From Auricularia sp. M13 (taxonomy: Eukaryota; Basidiomycota; Agaricomycetes; Auriculariales; Auriculariaceae): DNA of 64,000 bases. A program made the position numbers and the translations under genes. Shown piece after piece: positions 1-11,163 of the stretch. How positions within the stretch are numbered: the stretch's first letter is position 1; the number at the start of each line of letters is the position of its first letter. The stretch lies in contig CM073193.1 of assembly GCA_037042915.1 (NCBI GenBank), positions 5,332,001 through 5,396,000 of the forward strand. The letters run 5' to 3'. Under the pieces are notes generated by a model that saw only the letters and a program-made list of their open reading frames with translations, was not told the origin of the DNA and ran no database searches.

Positions 1-1025
1 CAGGAAAACGGTTTCGGGGCAGGCCGAGCTCCAACTGCTCCGGGAGCCAGCGCAAGATGCCCAGCAGCTCTGGAAGCTCCCGGAGTCCGTGAAGTGCCCG
101 GAGCACACGTTTGTTCATGCCTCGGATCAATTCAGCTTCGGCCAAGTGCAAGCCTATGCCAGAGTCAGTGTCTGCTCTGTATTGAGATATGCACTTCGCA
201 GTCCTTGTACTTGCCATTGGTGCCGTCCGTGACACCGCACTCCAGTGCGCACTCCATTCCGAAATGCTAGTGCTCGGAACTTGAAAATATAATCATATTT
301 TATTGTGTTCATAATGCTATAATATTGCGTTTGAACATGTCTTGTAAAAACATAAAATTTCGAGCTTGAGTTGCTGACTTGGAAGTTGTCCGAGTCGCCG
401 CTGGTCCAAGTCTTTTGAAGTCCGACGACGTGCGCGGTCACAAGTACAGGCCGAGGACGAGGCGGAGTCTAAAATGCCCCCGCTCTCTTTTTGGATCACA
501 CGTCGCCGCCACACCGTCGCCGCTGCCGCCGGGCCCGCGGCCGCGCCATGCCCTCCCCTGGCCCTGCTACTCATATACGCTGCTTTGGGTCAAATGCTGC
601 TCTGTATCCCGCTCTGGTTTCTATGGCTTTGGTTCTGGTCTGAGGTCTCTGCTCGCTGCTCTGCTCTCACGGTTTATCATGCTACGGGGCTTGCTATGTT
701 CTACTGGCGTTTCCGGGCTCGCTGCTAGGATTTCTGGGCTTTTTTCCGTATTAACCACGTTTTTCCTTCAGGATTCGATGCGCTCGCAGGGCGACTGCCC
801 AAGAATGATCATGCCGCAAGTCCAGCATCGTGCTACTATCTGGTATGTCGCGCCCCTTCATGGTCTTTCCGTTCTGACGAGTACGGTAGCAGGTTGTCGT
901 GCCATTGCGCTGTGATTAGGATTTTGGTACTTTGGGTCAGGAGGTTTGTTCAAGTAGACTTAGTGTAATTTTGCAATACAACTTGATTTTGTTACATCTT
1001 CGTGAATGAATAAGATAAGCAAACA
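1..1025. other. Left-edge stretch without a supportable gene
   Basis: I see no credible coding region. The open frames here lack ATG starts or domain-like composition. Around 20-100 there is low-complexity sequence rich in CTCCGGGAG-type words, which resembles the 3' part of the neighbouring minus-strand gene near 1060-1170, so it may be related downstream sequence. Confidence 0.4.
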
Positions 1026-1952
1026 TCAAAGCAAAGCTACGAAAGCTCCAGAACCTGAGCCGCAACTCCCGGAGCTCCAGCTCACTCCGAGAGTCGTTGC
1101 GCCTACGCCAGCAGCGAGCCGAGCTCCCATCACTTCACGATTCCCGGATGCTCCGGGAGCCTCCGGGGACCTCCACGGCAACTGGGCGTTTTCCTGATGA
1201 CTATACGACCCGTCTCCGTGAGGACTGCTTTCCTCGCTGCTGTCAGAGGTCGAGAAGTCTTCAGAGATGGTTTCTGTGTCCGCATAGTCATCGAGAGGCA
1301 GCTCTGCAACATCTTCCCGGTGAGACGCAGCCGATGCAGAGCTCGCATGCACATTAGAGCCGTTAGATCTCGAGGTGCGAGCTTCACCCTGCTGTTCAGC
1401 AACCCGCAACTCTGCACCATGACGAAACGCATCTTCGACGCTTGAAACGACGATGGACGTGCATTGCTCGATGGTAAGACTCGTGCGGAGCTCAGGCGGA
1501 ATAGTGTGCAGTCGTGAAACGGTTGCAGTGAAACCGAGGAGCGAATGGACGTAGCAGTTAGGCCAAGGAAGGGGCGACGAAGGAATGAGCGGAGCACGAC
1601 CTGGAGGATGGGGAGCGCCAGGAAATAGCCCGACAGCAGCATACGGGCACTCGACGTCCAGTCCTTGCCCGGCGCCGAAGAATCTCAGGCGCATAGGCTG
1701 TATGGCCATAGGAAGATACGGGTTATGGTTGGAAGGCTGTACGAGTTAACGAATGAGAGGACGCGCAGTTATTTGACTTACCAGGCTGATAATCGCAAGG
1801 AATTTCACTCGTGGGAGCTGTGAAGCAGCGTGTGTTGCTTTCGCATCTCGAAGAGCAGCGACAGACGCGACGGGATCGATGGAAACAACAGCAAAAGTAC
1901 CAATGAGACCGCCGCGTATATGGTTCAGCTTAGGGTTTTCTATGACTTCCAT
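1026..1952 (-). CDS. Unrecognised LDPVAS-family protein, copy 1 (two exons)
   Basis: Function unknown. The predicted exons are 1952-1782 and 1736-1026, joined across a 45-nt intron (1737-1781, GTAAGT donor, TACAG acceptor, phase 0), giving about 293 residues. The start is the ATG at 1952, which aligns with the starts of the two paralogues in this window. Residues about 15-130 form the conserved part: IGTFAVVSIDPVASVAALRD, then LRFFGAGQG, GLFPGAPHPPGRAPL, LPWPNCYVHS and FTATVSRLH. The tail from about residue 150 is Ser/Glu/Asp-rich low complexity and lacks the C-terminal helical region seen in copies 2 and 3, so this 3' end is diverged or mis-modelled. No signal peptide or membrane segment is seen. 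It lies in tandem with copy 2, about 690 bp apart on the same strand. The family call rests on comparison within this window only. Confidence 0.6.
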
Positions 1953-2638
1953 GGTAGGGAGAGTGACGATTGTTGACGTTGGGGATCAGGTTGAAGACAA
2001 TAATGACAAATATGCACAATGGGGATGCGTCGGAAGCACCGGAAGCGCGGCTCCGATGGCGCGTCAGGCGACTTGATAAATCTGATTCATTCTCTGACTA
2101 GAAAACATCGAATAAAACTGCGTAAAATAGATACAGGATGGCCAGAATCTCTGCGTCGGAAGCGAGCGGCCCCACCAGACTAGCGGGCCAAGTTTTTCCG
2201 ACGCAAAAACAAGCCCATCTGCTTCAACGCGACGAGAGCGGCGCGCTTGAATCGCCCTATGAAAGCTATGCGTCAGATATGCGACGAAGCAGTAGCTCAC
2301 AATATCACGGCGGCACGTACGTTGTAGTATTCCCGGTGCTGCCAAGTGTCTGAGCTCTATAACACGTCCGCAATTCTGGACTCACCACGTGACATACGAT
2401 TTTCCGTGCGTCCACGGCCAGTCAGCCTTTTCTCGGTATCCATCCCGGGAGGGCAGAGAAGCCCTGGTATCTTCGTAGCAGTTTCCCGTACGACGCCTCC
2501 TAAGAACGACTTCAGCAAAGTTGCCAAATTGAGCATGTTGTCAGCAAACCTGCTTCAAGCTTATAATCTATGGCGTCCTCCGGTCGAACTGAATCATCAA
2601 TCTCGTCTTCCCGGGAGCCGGTTTTCATCCCACGAATT
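1953..2638. other. Intergenic region between tandem paralogues
   Basis: This is the upstream region of copy 1 and the downstream region of copy 2. No further gene, repeat or clear TATA box is seen. Confidence 0.4.
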
Positions 2639-3699
2639 CTAGGGTAAGTGACCGGGGGAGCGTGAGCACCAGCTCGCCAGGCATGAGCCTATCACGTACG
2701 ACTCAGAGTCTGGATCAATGAGTTCTGCGGCAGCAACATCAGTTGCCCACTGGATTGTACGCGGCTTATCAACGAGCAGATTTATGGCTGCCCGCTTGGC
2801 CCACGCGGACTCGATCCTGTGTGTGTGATCAAGCATTGTTGACGACAGAGGGCAATGAGTGCGTACGCGTCCAGCTTCACAAGAACGTCAATGATCTCTT
2901 GCGGCGGGCTGATGTCGTCGAGAGACGTCAAATCCAACCATATCTCAGCTCGCGGGCGCATACGAGGCGGCAAGTCGGGAATCTTGTCCAGATCATCGGA
3001 GCGCGACGCGTCCGAGACGGTGCTTCGATGCGAAGGCGCCTCAAGCTGCTCAACAAGAGCTTCGTCGCCAACAGACTGAAGGCTAGTCGTCGAATGGTCC
3101 AAGGAATATTCCATTGAACCGCCGTGTTCTTCGCTAATGTAATCGTGCTCGGCTGAGGGTTCAGGTTCAGATGCCTCTCGAGCCAGTCTAACCGCCCTTA
3201 TAATGGTAATTAGATCAGAACGCGGGATAGCACTCGTGGACGTCGCGAGATGGAGCCGAGTGACGGTGGCCGAAAAGTGGCAGGAGAGATGAAGATAGCA
3301 GTCAAGCCATGGTAGCGGAACACTGGGTTGAAGAGGGTCCCAGCCGAGCGGGTGCTCAGCCTGAGGATAGAGCCCGAGACAGGCGATCGGATGCTTGATA
3401 GGAGCCCCGCGACCGACGCCATAGAACTCGAAAGCGAGAGGTTGGACATGTATTGGGGCAAAGGCATTGTAGTCGGGCTGTACGCGTGTCAGGATGAACG
3501 AACAAGGACCACAGGGGTGGGATGCACTCGCCCCGAACACGAGCGCAAGATACTTGCCGCGCGGCAATTGTGCAGCGGCAGCGGAGGCTTCCTCGTCCTT
3601 CAGATCAGCGACGGATGCGACTGGATCCAAGGACAGAACGACGAAGGTGCCCAAGGGAGCATCGTTGTTGCTTATACGTGGAGCCTCTACAATGTTCAT
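2639..3699 (-). CDS. Unrecognised LDPVAS-family protein, copy 2 (three exons)
   Basis: Function unknown. The predicted exons are 3699-3541, 3477-2867 and 2816-2639, about 315 residues. Intron 1 (3478-3540) is 63 nt and would also read through in frame. It sits at the same codon position and phase as the intron of copy 1, which supports it. Intron 2 (2817-2866) is 50 nt with a GTACGC donor and ACAG acceptor, and restores the frame into a helical C-terminus (IESAWAKRAAINLL). The start ATG at 3699 opens MNIVEAPRISNNDAPLGTFV, matching the other copies; an upstream ATG at 3888 would add 63 unconserved residues. The conserved domain (about residues 15-120) has GTFVVLSLDPVASVADLKD, FEFYGVGRGAPIKH, GLYPQAEHPLGWDPL, LPWLDCYLHL and FSATVTRLH. 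A Ser/Glu-rich linker leads to MRPRAEIWLDLTSLDD and the helical tail. No membrane segments are seen. Confidence 0.65.
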
Positions 3700-4252
3700 G
3701 TCAGCAGCAGCAACAGTCGAATCGTGGGGACTACAAGCGTTCACAGTGAGCGCGCGACAGTAGTTAAGCGAGAAATAGATCCCGCGATCCGGACGACTAT
3801 TGTGTCCTCGGCGATTCCTCGCGTCGTTGTTGCAGCAGGGCGAGCGACGGGATCCACCACTTCCTATATCATCAGGTACAGTGAACATCAGATTGCTATT
3901 GTGCTCGTTGTTTGCGGTTTCCTGCAGCTTCTTGAGCGCCCGAAATCAGGCGATCGTTATGCCGTGCTTCTATGAAGGTACCAGTTGCACGATCCAATGC
4001 TCTCTGAGCAAAGAACAAGCATGGCGCTGGCGGGGCGATGAGCGGAGGTAGGAAAGGTGCGGGAGATGCCGACCTGTCTTGGCAACGGACATTTCGTGTG
4101 TCACTGTACATTGCGCCATGCCCTTGCAACAAGAAAGTAATTCGGCCGCGCACGCAGGGGCACATACAAAATTGAATCTGAAATGACTATGCTACATAGG
4201 GTACGTCGCTAATTGCCTGAATTCAAGACACGCGCTCAAAACTGTTCAGACT
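3700..4252. other. Upstream region of copy 2, no gene seen
   Basis: This is the presumed promoter of copy 2 and the 3' flank of the coiled-coil gene. Small open frames here have no supporting features. Confidence 0.35.
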
Positions 4253-6428
4253 TCAGAAACGCGTCGCGCCGCTGGAAGAGTTCGACGGCGTGCCCGTGGA
4301 AGAGTACCTCTGCATATACCACGGCAAAGGCTGGGTGGACGAACGGCGCGTTGGTGTCATTCGGCCGCCTGGCCGCTCGCTCGGTGGCTTGTTGCTCGCG
4401 CCCTGCTGGTCTGACTCCGCCGAACTTTCTCGGGAATGCTTTGGCTCGAGTTTTGCTTCGATGGCGCTCAGCTTCTTCTGGATCTGCGAGGAGAACTCCG
4501 CCTGGGAGTTGAGCTTCATCTCGGCCGCGTTAAGCGCCTCGCGCAGCTCCGACATCTGCGTCTCCTGCGCCTTGACCTGCGCGATGAGCTCTGTCCCAGA
4601 CGATAGGAGCTCCTTGATCTGGGCGTCTTGTTCCTCTATAGTCGTCGCCTGGCTCTGGACACGTGTCTGCTCGTCGTGCAGTTCGTCGGTCACCTTGGAC
4701 TGCGCTTGCCTGAGTGCGCTGAGCTCTGCCTTTAGCTGCTCCATCTCAGACTCGCGGGTTGCGAGCGCGTCGGCCTGCTGCTTGATAATGAATTCACGGT
4801 TCCTATCTGCATCGGCCAGCTCCTGCGATCGTTGCTCTTGCTGTGCGAGGCGCTGCTCGAGAGGCGTCATCGTGTCGCGCAGGCTGCTGAGCGTAGCACC
4901 GTGCTCTGAGAGCCTGTCTGGCAGGGGCCTAAGCGCATCGATCTCGCCGTTCAGGGCGGCAATTGCTTCGGCATGCCCGTCCGCATCTGTCTTGCGCGCG
5001 CCGAGCTGCTCCTTGAGCCGACGACTCTCGCGATCCTGCTCTGAGATGCGACGCTCCAGCGACGCCGCCGTCCCGCGGACCTGGTCAACGAGCTCCCAGC
5101 ACTCGCTGAGATGTTGTGGCAGTGGATGCAGCGGCTCCACCGCGCTCTTGAGGGCCGAAATGCCGTCCGCGTGGGCTTGAAGCCCCTGCGAGTGTTCCGC
5201 GGCCGTCTGCGTCAATTCGTACTCCAAACGTTGCACCCGGATCTCCTCCTCCGAAATGCGCTGCTCCAGCGGCGGGATCGTGTCGCGCAGCTCCGAGATC
5301 TGCGAGGGAAGCGGACGAAGCGGCTCCATCTCTGCGGCGAGCGTCGCGAGCTCAGCCGCGTGTCTCTCCTGAGCGGCCCTGCCGGCGTCAAGCTCCGCGC
5401 GAAGACGATCGGCGTCCTGCGCCTGCGCGGAAACGCGCTGGTCGAGCGCGGGTACTGCCTCGCCCAACTGAACGACAAGCGTGGGGAGCACGCGCAATGG
5501 CTCGACCTGGGCCGTCAAGCCCGCAATCGCGTGTTCCAGGCCGTCGACATGCGCACCCGCAGCGTCCAGCCGACTGTGAAGGCGCCGCGCCTCGCCTTCC
5601 TGCGCGTCGACACGGCCTTCGAGGGCGGGCAGCCGCGCGCCCAGGCGGTCGATGCGCGCGTGTTGCTCTGCGAGCTGTACGGGCAGCACGCGCAAGGCCT
5701 CGAGCTCGGCGCCCAGGGTCGCGATGGCGTCTGCCTGCTCGTTGAGTTCCTGCACGTGCGACAGGTTTGCCTCGAGCTGCTCCTGGCCCAGCTTGTGCAG
5801 CGTGGCGTCGTGCTCCGCCATGCGGCGCTCCAGCTGCGGGATGCCAGTCTGCAGCGCCTCGATCCGCGAGTGGTGCTCGTCAATTGTCTCCGGCAGAGCG
5901 TGCAGCGGCTGGAGCAGCGCGAGAGCGTCGGCGTGTTCGGCGGCGAGAGCCCTGCTCTCTTTCAGTCGCCCGTCGAGGTCCGTGAGGCGCTGCTCGAGAG
6001 GCGCGACGGCGCGGCGCACATCGCCGAGCGACTTTGTCTGCGCAGCGAGCTCGCGTTCCTGCTCGCCGACGCGCCGAGTTAAGGATGGTAAGGCTGCCTG
6101 GATGCTAGCGAGCTGCGCGTCCTTCTCCGCCAGCGCCTGTGGCAGCGGGCGCAGCGGCTCGAGGTCGCGCCTCAGCGTCGCAATTCCCTCGCCGCGCTCC
6201 TTGTCGCGAACCTCGCCCGCGCTGAACTCATCGCGTAGTCTGTGGATATCGACCTCGAGCTGGGAGATGGTGGCTCGAAGCTTCTCGATGAGCTCGCCCT
6301 GGTCGGAAAGCTGTTGGGGGATGGTACGTTGTTGAGGGGGTTGGCCCCGCGACTTGATGAATGTCTAGGACAATGTCAGCGGCACGATCTGGAGCACTCG
6401 GATTGCTGACCTTGGTTCTGGAAAACAT
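4253..6428 (-). CDS. Long coiled-coil protein with repeated x-PLRxLP modules
   Basis: Two exons are predicted: 6428-6411 (MFSRTK) and 6364-4253, with a 46-nt intron (6365-6410, GTCAGC donor, CTGAC branch, CTAG acceptor, phase 0), giving about 709 residues. The open frame continues well upstream of the GTG at 6019, so the ATG at 6428 is the better start. Almost the whole protein is heptad-rich helix dominated by Leu, Ala, Glu, Gln and Arg. It is built from repeats of about 59-66 residues, each with (V/M)EPLRPLP, a stretch like PPLEQRISEQE, then RLKEQL and HAEAIAAL. The last 60 residues are basic and Ser/Pro-rich and look unstructured. This resembles a structural or tethering coiled coil (cytoskeletal, septal or Golgi types). 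I do not recognise the family and no enzymatic motif is visible. Confidence 0.7.
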
Positions 6429-6813
6429 TGCTGTTGGTGAATTCGAAGTGATGCTTCCAGAAGGGCAGTAGGCATGCTATATATTCTCCTCAGTCTGCCG
6501 CCATGTGCGTGTAGGGGGCGCGGTGCGCAGTGTGCGTTCCAAGCAGGGAACCGCGCGGGCGACGCTCACATGAATTGGGTGACCCTATGTAAAATACACG
6601 TGCCACACGCGTGTATCTGGGCTTATGCTGTGCGCGCCAGCCGGCGTAGCCTAAAAGGTGTAGACACCGAGCTAAGACAGAACAGCGCGGCACACTCGGC
6701 TGCGGTCTACTATTCGAAGAAATGCATTCAACATCCATTGTGAGAAAAACGTTTCTGGAAAGCATGGGAGCGTCAGAGCCTTGATAGCTGTCTATGTACA
6801 AACAAGGGCACGT
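6429..6813. other. Intergenic, upstream of the coiled-coil gene
   Basis: Promoter side of the coiled-coil gene and 3' flank of the next minus-strand gene. A TATA-like TATATTC lies at about 6478. Nothing else is supported. Confidence 0.3.
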
Positions 6814-7845
6814 TCAGGACCGTTCATTCGAGAAATAAACAGAGTCAAATTGTGAGGACAGCGCATCCCTCGGGCCTTCGATGAGAACGCGACGTAATTC
6901 CAGTGAGAGTCGTCTCTCGGTGACGCGATCGGCAAACTCGACGACATTCTGGGCTGTCACATATACGAAGTCGTAACCTACGCTGGTCTGAATCACCAGC
7001 GTCGTGATGTCAGGACATGAAATGCGATAGTCGGGGAGCGCCAGCGGAGAGACACTGTGCTCATTGATGTCGACGATGAGTTTTGGAACCGAATGAAACG
7101 GCGGTAGCCACCAATGCAGGCGCGGCCACAGAGTGGTCTGAATCTTGAGTGTGGCGAGCTGCCCGATAAAGAGTTCATTCTCGAGGAGCTGATTGGTGAC
7201 CATACTTCCTGGATAATAGTACTTGAGAGGCTCGGCGAAATGACGCACGAAACCAGAATGCCCGCATTTGACGGAGAGATTGAACTCCTCGGGGTATGTG
7301 TGGCTCAGGGAGAGGTGAAAGAAGCTTCGTAGGGGTTCCAAAGCCGTGTAAATGCCATCCTCGTCTGGACTGCATAATATGACTTCAGGTATGACGTGGA
7401 TAGGCAAGTGTGTGAAGAACCCAGGCAATGCTGCGTGCCGGAATTCCAGGTCAAACCAGTCAAGATTCCGTACGATGTTGAGCACAGCGGCAGGGAGAGG
7501 GGCATTCCTGAAATAGCACAGTCCACCCGTTAAGCGCAAGCGTCGCACGTTTGGAAAGAAATCGAAGAGGTAGCAGGGAAACTCCTCTTGGAATGTAGTG
7601 ATATGGTGATCGAAGAACACCTCGTCGACGTGCTCGAACGCTGTGATAATAATCTTGGGGAGGATGATGTTTTTAAGTCTGACGGTCCGCAGACATGCAG
7701 CTGATGCGGATAATAGCTGCTTGCCCTTGCCGAGAGGCAGGTCACGATAAAGCTCTGGGAGAGGGTCCGAGATGTAACAGATATACAAGTACTCCAGATT
7801 CTTCGCTTCCTGGCAGAGCTCCTGTTCGACGTGGAAGCGATACAT
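6814..7845 (-). CDS. F-box/LRR-like protein, probably 5'-incomplete model
   Basis: An open frame of 343 residues. It has no recognised catalytic motif. The spacing of short strand-helix elements (NLEYLYICYISDPLPELYRD, CLRTVRLKNI, NVRRLRLTGGLCYF, LATLKIQTTLWPRL, CPDITTLVIQ) resembles the degenerate leucine-rich C-terminal half of fungal F-box proteins. These act as substrate adaptors of SCF ubiquitin ligases; that role is an inference from architecture. No F-box is visible. An in-frame stop lies just upstream, and a possible splice acceptor (TTCAG, near 7868) suggests a short 5' exon between here and the divergent kinase gene at 8149, but I could not identify it. Start at 7845 is provisional. 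Confidence 0.45.
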   Translation of the reverse strand: MYRFHVEQELCQEAKNLEYLYICYISDPLPELYRDLPLGKGKQLLSASAACLRTVRLKNIILPKIIITAFEHVDEVFFDHHITTFQEEFPCYLFDFFPNVRRLRLTGGLCYFRNAPLPAAVLNIVRNLDWFDLEFRHAALPGFFTHLPIHVIPEVILCSPDEDGIYTALEPLRSFFHLSLSHTYPEEFNLSVKCGHSGFVRHFAEPLKYYYPGSMVTNQLLENELFIGQLATLKIQTTLWPRLHWWLPPFHSVPKLIVDINEHSVSPLALPDYRISCPDITTLVIQTSVGYDFVYVTAQNVVEFADRVTERRLSLELRRVLIEGPRDALSSQFDSVYFSNERS

Positions 7846-8148
7846 CGACTCGATGAGGATGGATTTGCTGAAGCGAATCAGTGGTCAGATAGGTCTGCCA
7901 CTGCCAGGCGCGGCTTCAGCATGGAAAAGTTTGTGACGAAGGGACCGGTACAGGTAGTCACGAGCCTCGGAGCTGGGACTGCTTCCTAAGGTGCATGCGG
8001 AGCGCCCCACACGACACGAGGGCGCAAGACGGTCCATTCGGGCTCCTCGCTGAGCGCACGATGCAAAAGACCGAAAAAATGTGGAGCTGGGAGAATCGAA
8101 CCCGCGGCCTCGACGCGCGTCCGAAACTCCGCTCCGAGACTTTGCGCC
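7846..8148. promoter_or_regulatory. Shared divergent promoter region
   Basis: About 300 bp between the minus-strand F-box-like gene and the plus-strand kinase. It must hold both promoters and perhaps a missing 5' exon of the minus-strand gene. No TATA box is clear. Confidence 0.35.
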
Positions 8149-10491
8149 ATGCCATCCTCGTCGTCGTCGCCACCGCCGTCGCCGGGGCCGTCTTCGGGCT
8201 CGCCCTCGCCGCGGCTGGCGCTGGCCGTGCTTGCCGAGCACCCGTGGACGCCGATTCTGACGGCGTCGCACCAGGTCGTGCTGTACAACGCGCACTCGCA
8301 CGCGCTCTCCATCCGCTCGTCCGAAGGCTCGCCGCCGCGGCCGCCGTCGCCGCCGCCACTCTGCCCGATGTGCGGCCAGGCCGTTGAGCGCCCGAGCAGG
8401 ATGACCCGCGCGCCCAACTACTTCCAGTTGCTCGCGCACGCCAACGAGGCGCAGTCGCGGCCCTCGACGCCGCCGCCGCCATCGCCGACGACGGAATCCC
8501 GAGGTCCGAAAATGGCGCAGGGATACTTTGATGCCTTCTTCCGCGTCGAGCACAGGCTCGGCATGGGCGCATCCGGCGCCGTCTTCCTCGTCCAGCACGT
8601 TATTGACGGCAACGAGCTCGGCCGCTTCGCGCTCAAACGCATCGCCGTTGGCTCATCTTCGGCCTACTTGCTCGACGTTCTCCGGGAAGTACGACTGCTG
8701 GAAAGCTTAAGACACGACAACGTTATCACATATCACCATGCCTGGCTCGAGTCGTACCAATGGTCGTCATTCCAGGCGCCCGTGCCAACTCTCCAGTGCG
8801 TCCCAATTTAATAAATATGCTCTTTACACTTACTGATTCTACAGCGCAGTATACTGATGCAGTGGGCCGACGGCGGAAGGTATGTCTGCTTTTCTTTCAA
8901 AAGTTTACTATAGCATGGCTGAATAGCGCAGCCTCGACGACCTAATCGAAGCCAGGCTGGGCGGCCCGCCGCCAGCGTCCAATACTGCAGCCAACTCGCG
9001 CGAAGCACGCATAGCGCTACACCGTGCGCGTCTTGCGTCCGCCAAGTCACGCGCGGTACACTTTCTGAGCGCGGAAGAGGTCCGCAGCCTCTTCACGGAC
9101 GTCGCGAGCGGGTTGGGTTTCCTCGTGCGTTTCTCCTCGTCACGGCCCTCGTACGCACACTGAACACCGTGCGTAGCACGAACGCGCCATCCTTCATTTG
9201 GACCTCAAACCCGGCAACGTTCTACTCACATTCGACGACGGACGGCTCGTGTACGTGGCGCGCACCACTCCACCCCCTCGCCTTTCAACTTCTATCTATC
9301 TAATGCATGTTTCTACGTAGCCCGCGAGCTCTCCTCTCAGACTTCGGCACCGCGCTCGACTCGCTCTCATCAACTGCGGCTGAGCGCGAGCGCACGGGCA
9401 ACACGGGCACGCTGGAGTACGCTGCGCCCGAGACGCTCGCGTCGCACGACCCGAGCGGCACAGGCAAGCTGCGGCCCATGGACGCGAAGGCCGACATGTG
9501 GAGCCTTGGTATGATTCTGCATGTGCTCGTGTTCTTCCGGCTGCCGTGGAAGACGGGCGAGGACCGTGGGAATCTGCGAGGCGGGCGGGCGGATAGTGCT
9601 GGGCTGCAGGATGAGCTCGAGGAGGAGATACGGAGGTATACTGGGTGAGTTCTGCTGTGACCGCCATCGTCCCGAGACTAATGTCATGTCGGCAGGTTCA
9701 CCGCGTCCGCCGCGCAGCGCCAGACCCTTGCGCGCCGGGGGCTACCCAAGGCGATCGTGACGCTGCTCGAGAGCCTGCTGCGCGTGAACCCGCGTCTGCG
9801 GCCGCCATGCGAGCGTGTACTGGGTGCTATCCGCGAGGCCAAGGTCCGTTTCAACCTTCTCTCTCAACGTTGTACCTTAATTTCTCATCCTCGTTGCGCC
9901 CGACCAGTTGGGAAGGGAGAGCCCGGAGAACGAGGCCGTCGTCGTCGCTGCGCGCAAACCGCCTACGCCGCCCACGCCAACCCTTTCGCCTTCAGAGGTC
10001 GTCGTGCGGAGGCGCAGCCCCAGCCCGCAGGAACATCATCAGCACCAGCTCGAGCAACATCCAGTCGTGCTGCACCGCCGCGCGTCGTCCTCGGCTGCCC
10101 GGCGCCCGTCGGCGGAGGAGCTGCTGCTGGAGCCGCCCGGGACGAAAGTGCTGATGGGCGTGCCGGGGATGGGAGCTGGCGGGGCGTCGCCAGATGTGCC
10201 GCCGCGCGAGGTGTTCAATTTGCTCGTCGGGCGCGCGGTGCGGGTGGGGCTGCTGACGGTCAAGGTGCGTCTTCCCTTCCTGGGTCTCGACGAAAGCACA
10301 CTGATGCGATGAGGTAGGTATACGCCCTCGCGCGCGCGGCGCCGGCCCCGCCCGCGTCCGTTAGCGCGCTGCTCGCGCTGTTGGCCGCGGCGGACTTCTG
10401 GCACGACCCGCCGGACATGTCGCGTAGCGCGCTGCTTGCGCTCGTCCATTTTGGCGTCGTGGCGGCCGTCAGGGCCGTGCGCGGCATTTGA
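8149..10491 (+). CDS. IKS1: IKS1-type serine/threonine protein kinase (eight exons)
   Basis: Predicted exons: 8149-8795, 8850-8879, 8932-9124, 9177-9250, 9321-9644, 9696-9843, 9908-10264 and 10318-10491. All phases agree and give 648 residues, close to the size of yeast Iks1. The N-terminus has LCPMCGQ and APNYFQLLAHANE, typical of this family. The kinase domain shows the glycine loop RLGMGASGAVFLV, lysine in RFALKRIAVG, glutamate in LREVRLLESLRHDN, hinge ILMQWADGGSLDDLI, catalytic loop LHLDLKPGNVLL, DFG in LLSDFGTALDS, and GTLEYAAPET. All key residues are present, so an active kinase is expected. After the kinase domain comes a Pro/Arg-rich linker and a helical hydrophobic C-terminus (SALLALLAAADFW and a final GVVAAVRAV). 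Exon 2 is only 30 nt. The family link is from motif recognition; the cellular role of IKS1 kinases is poorly known. Confidence 0.85.
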
Positions 10492-11163
10492 TCACGATGT
10501 CATGAGATATTGATGACTGGACCGCGGCGGGGAATGCACGTGCGAGCGAGGTGCTAACGTCAACGGTCCATAAAATGGGAAATCGTTGGAATGTACGAGT
10601 TATGTACAGTACTATTGCCATGTACACAAGATGATCTGATTCACATGGTCTCAAGCAGGCAACGCGGGTAATAAACAGTTGAGAAACGACCTATATAATG
10701 ATATACAATTGAGAAAGAAGCTATTTACTCACTGGACGGTTACTCGCAGTCGAGCTCCGCAAGGAGAGCCAACGCCGTGCTGCAGCATCGAGTATCCTGC
10801 AGCATCTCGTAACGGCGGAGCGCGCTCGTGGTGCGGTGAACGGCCTTGGTCACATCCGAACAACGCTTTGCTAAAGGCGCTGACCGCAAAAGCGCGCGCG
10901 CGAGGTACTTGCAGTAGCCGCGAATGTGCATCGTACTGGAACTGTTGAACAGATAGCAGCGAGTCTACCTACCTACCTACCAAGTGATTGCGCATGTTGA
11001 AGGGGCAAACATTCGCGCTCAGATCGTAGGGTAATAACCCAGTCTCAACGAAAATCCCCTTGCAATATTATCAGGCAGCGCGACCTATGATACTCAGCTG
11101 TATGCCTAGTCTCCTTTGCAAACTTTGATGGAAGAGAGTTAATACATTTTAAACTGTATGCCA
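10492..11163. other. Intergenic between convergent genes
   Basis: Shared 3' flank of the kinase and MFS genes. No further gene or repeat seen, apart from three copies of CTAC at about 10969-10980. Confidence 0.4.

Noticed and set aside
379-915. 178-codon frame at the left edge
   Set aside because: Starts only with TTG, has low-complexity composition and no domain.
4290-6335. Long plus-strand open frames of about 230-320 codons
   Set aside because: Antisense shadows of the coiled-coil gene; composition is Cys/Ser/Arg-rich and repetitive as expected for a reversed Leu/Glu/Gln code.
8080-8160. tRNA-like sequence on the minus strand (GGTTCGATTC next to CAGCTCCA)
   Set aside because: Only the T-arm and 3' acceptor half look right. 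No matching 5' acceptor strand (GGAGCT) lies at the needed distance, and the T stem has a mismatch. Probably chance or a tRNA remnant overlapping the kinase 5' end.
7885-8598. Long minus-strand open frames opposite the kinase 5' region
   Set aside because: Arg-rich shadows of the GC-rich kinase exon 1, with no start context or domain.
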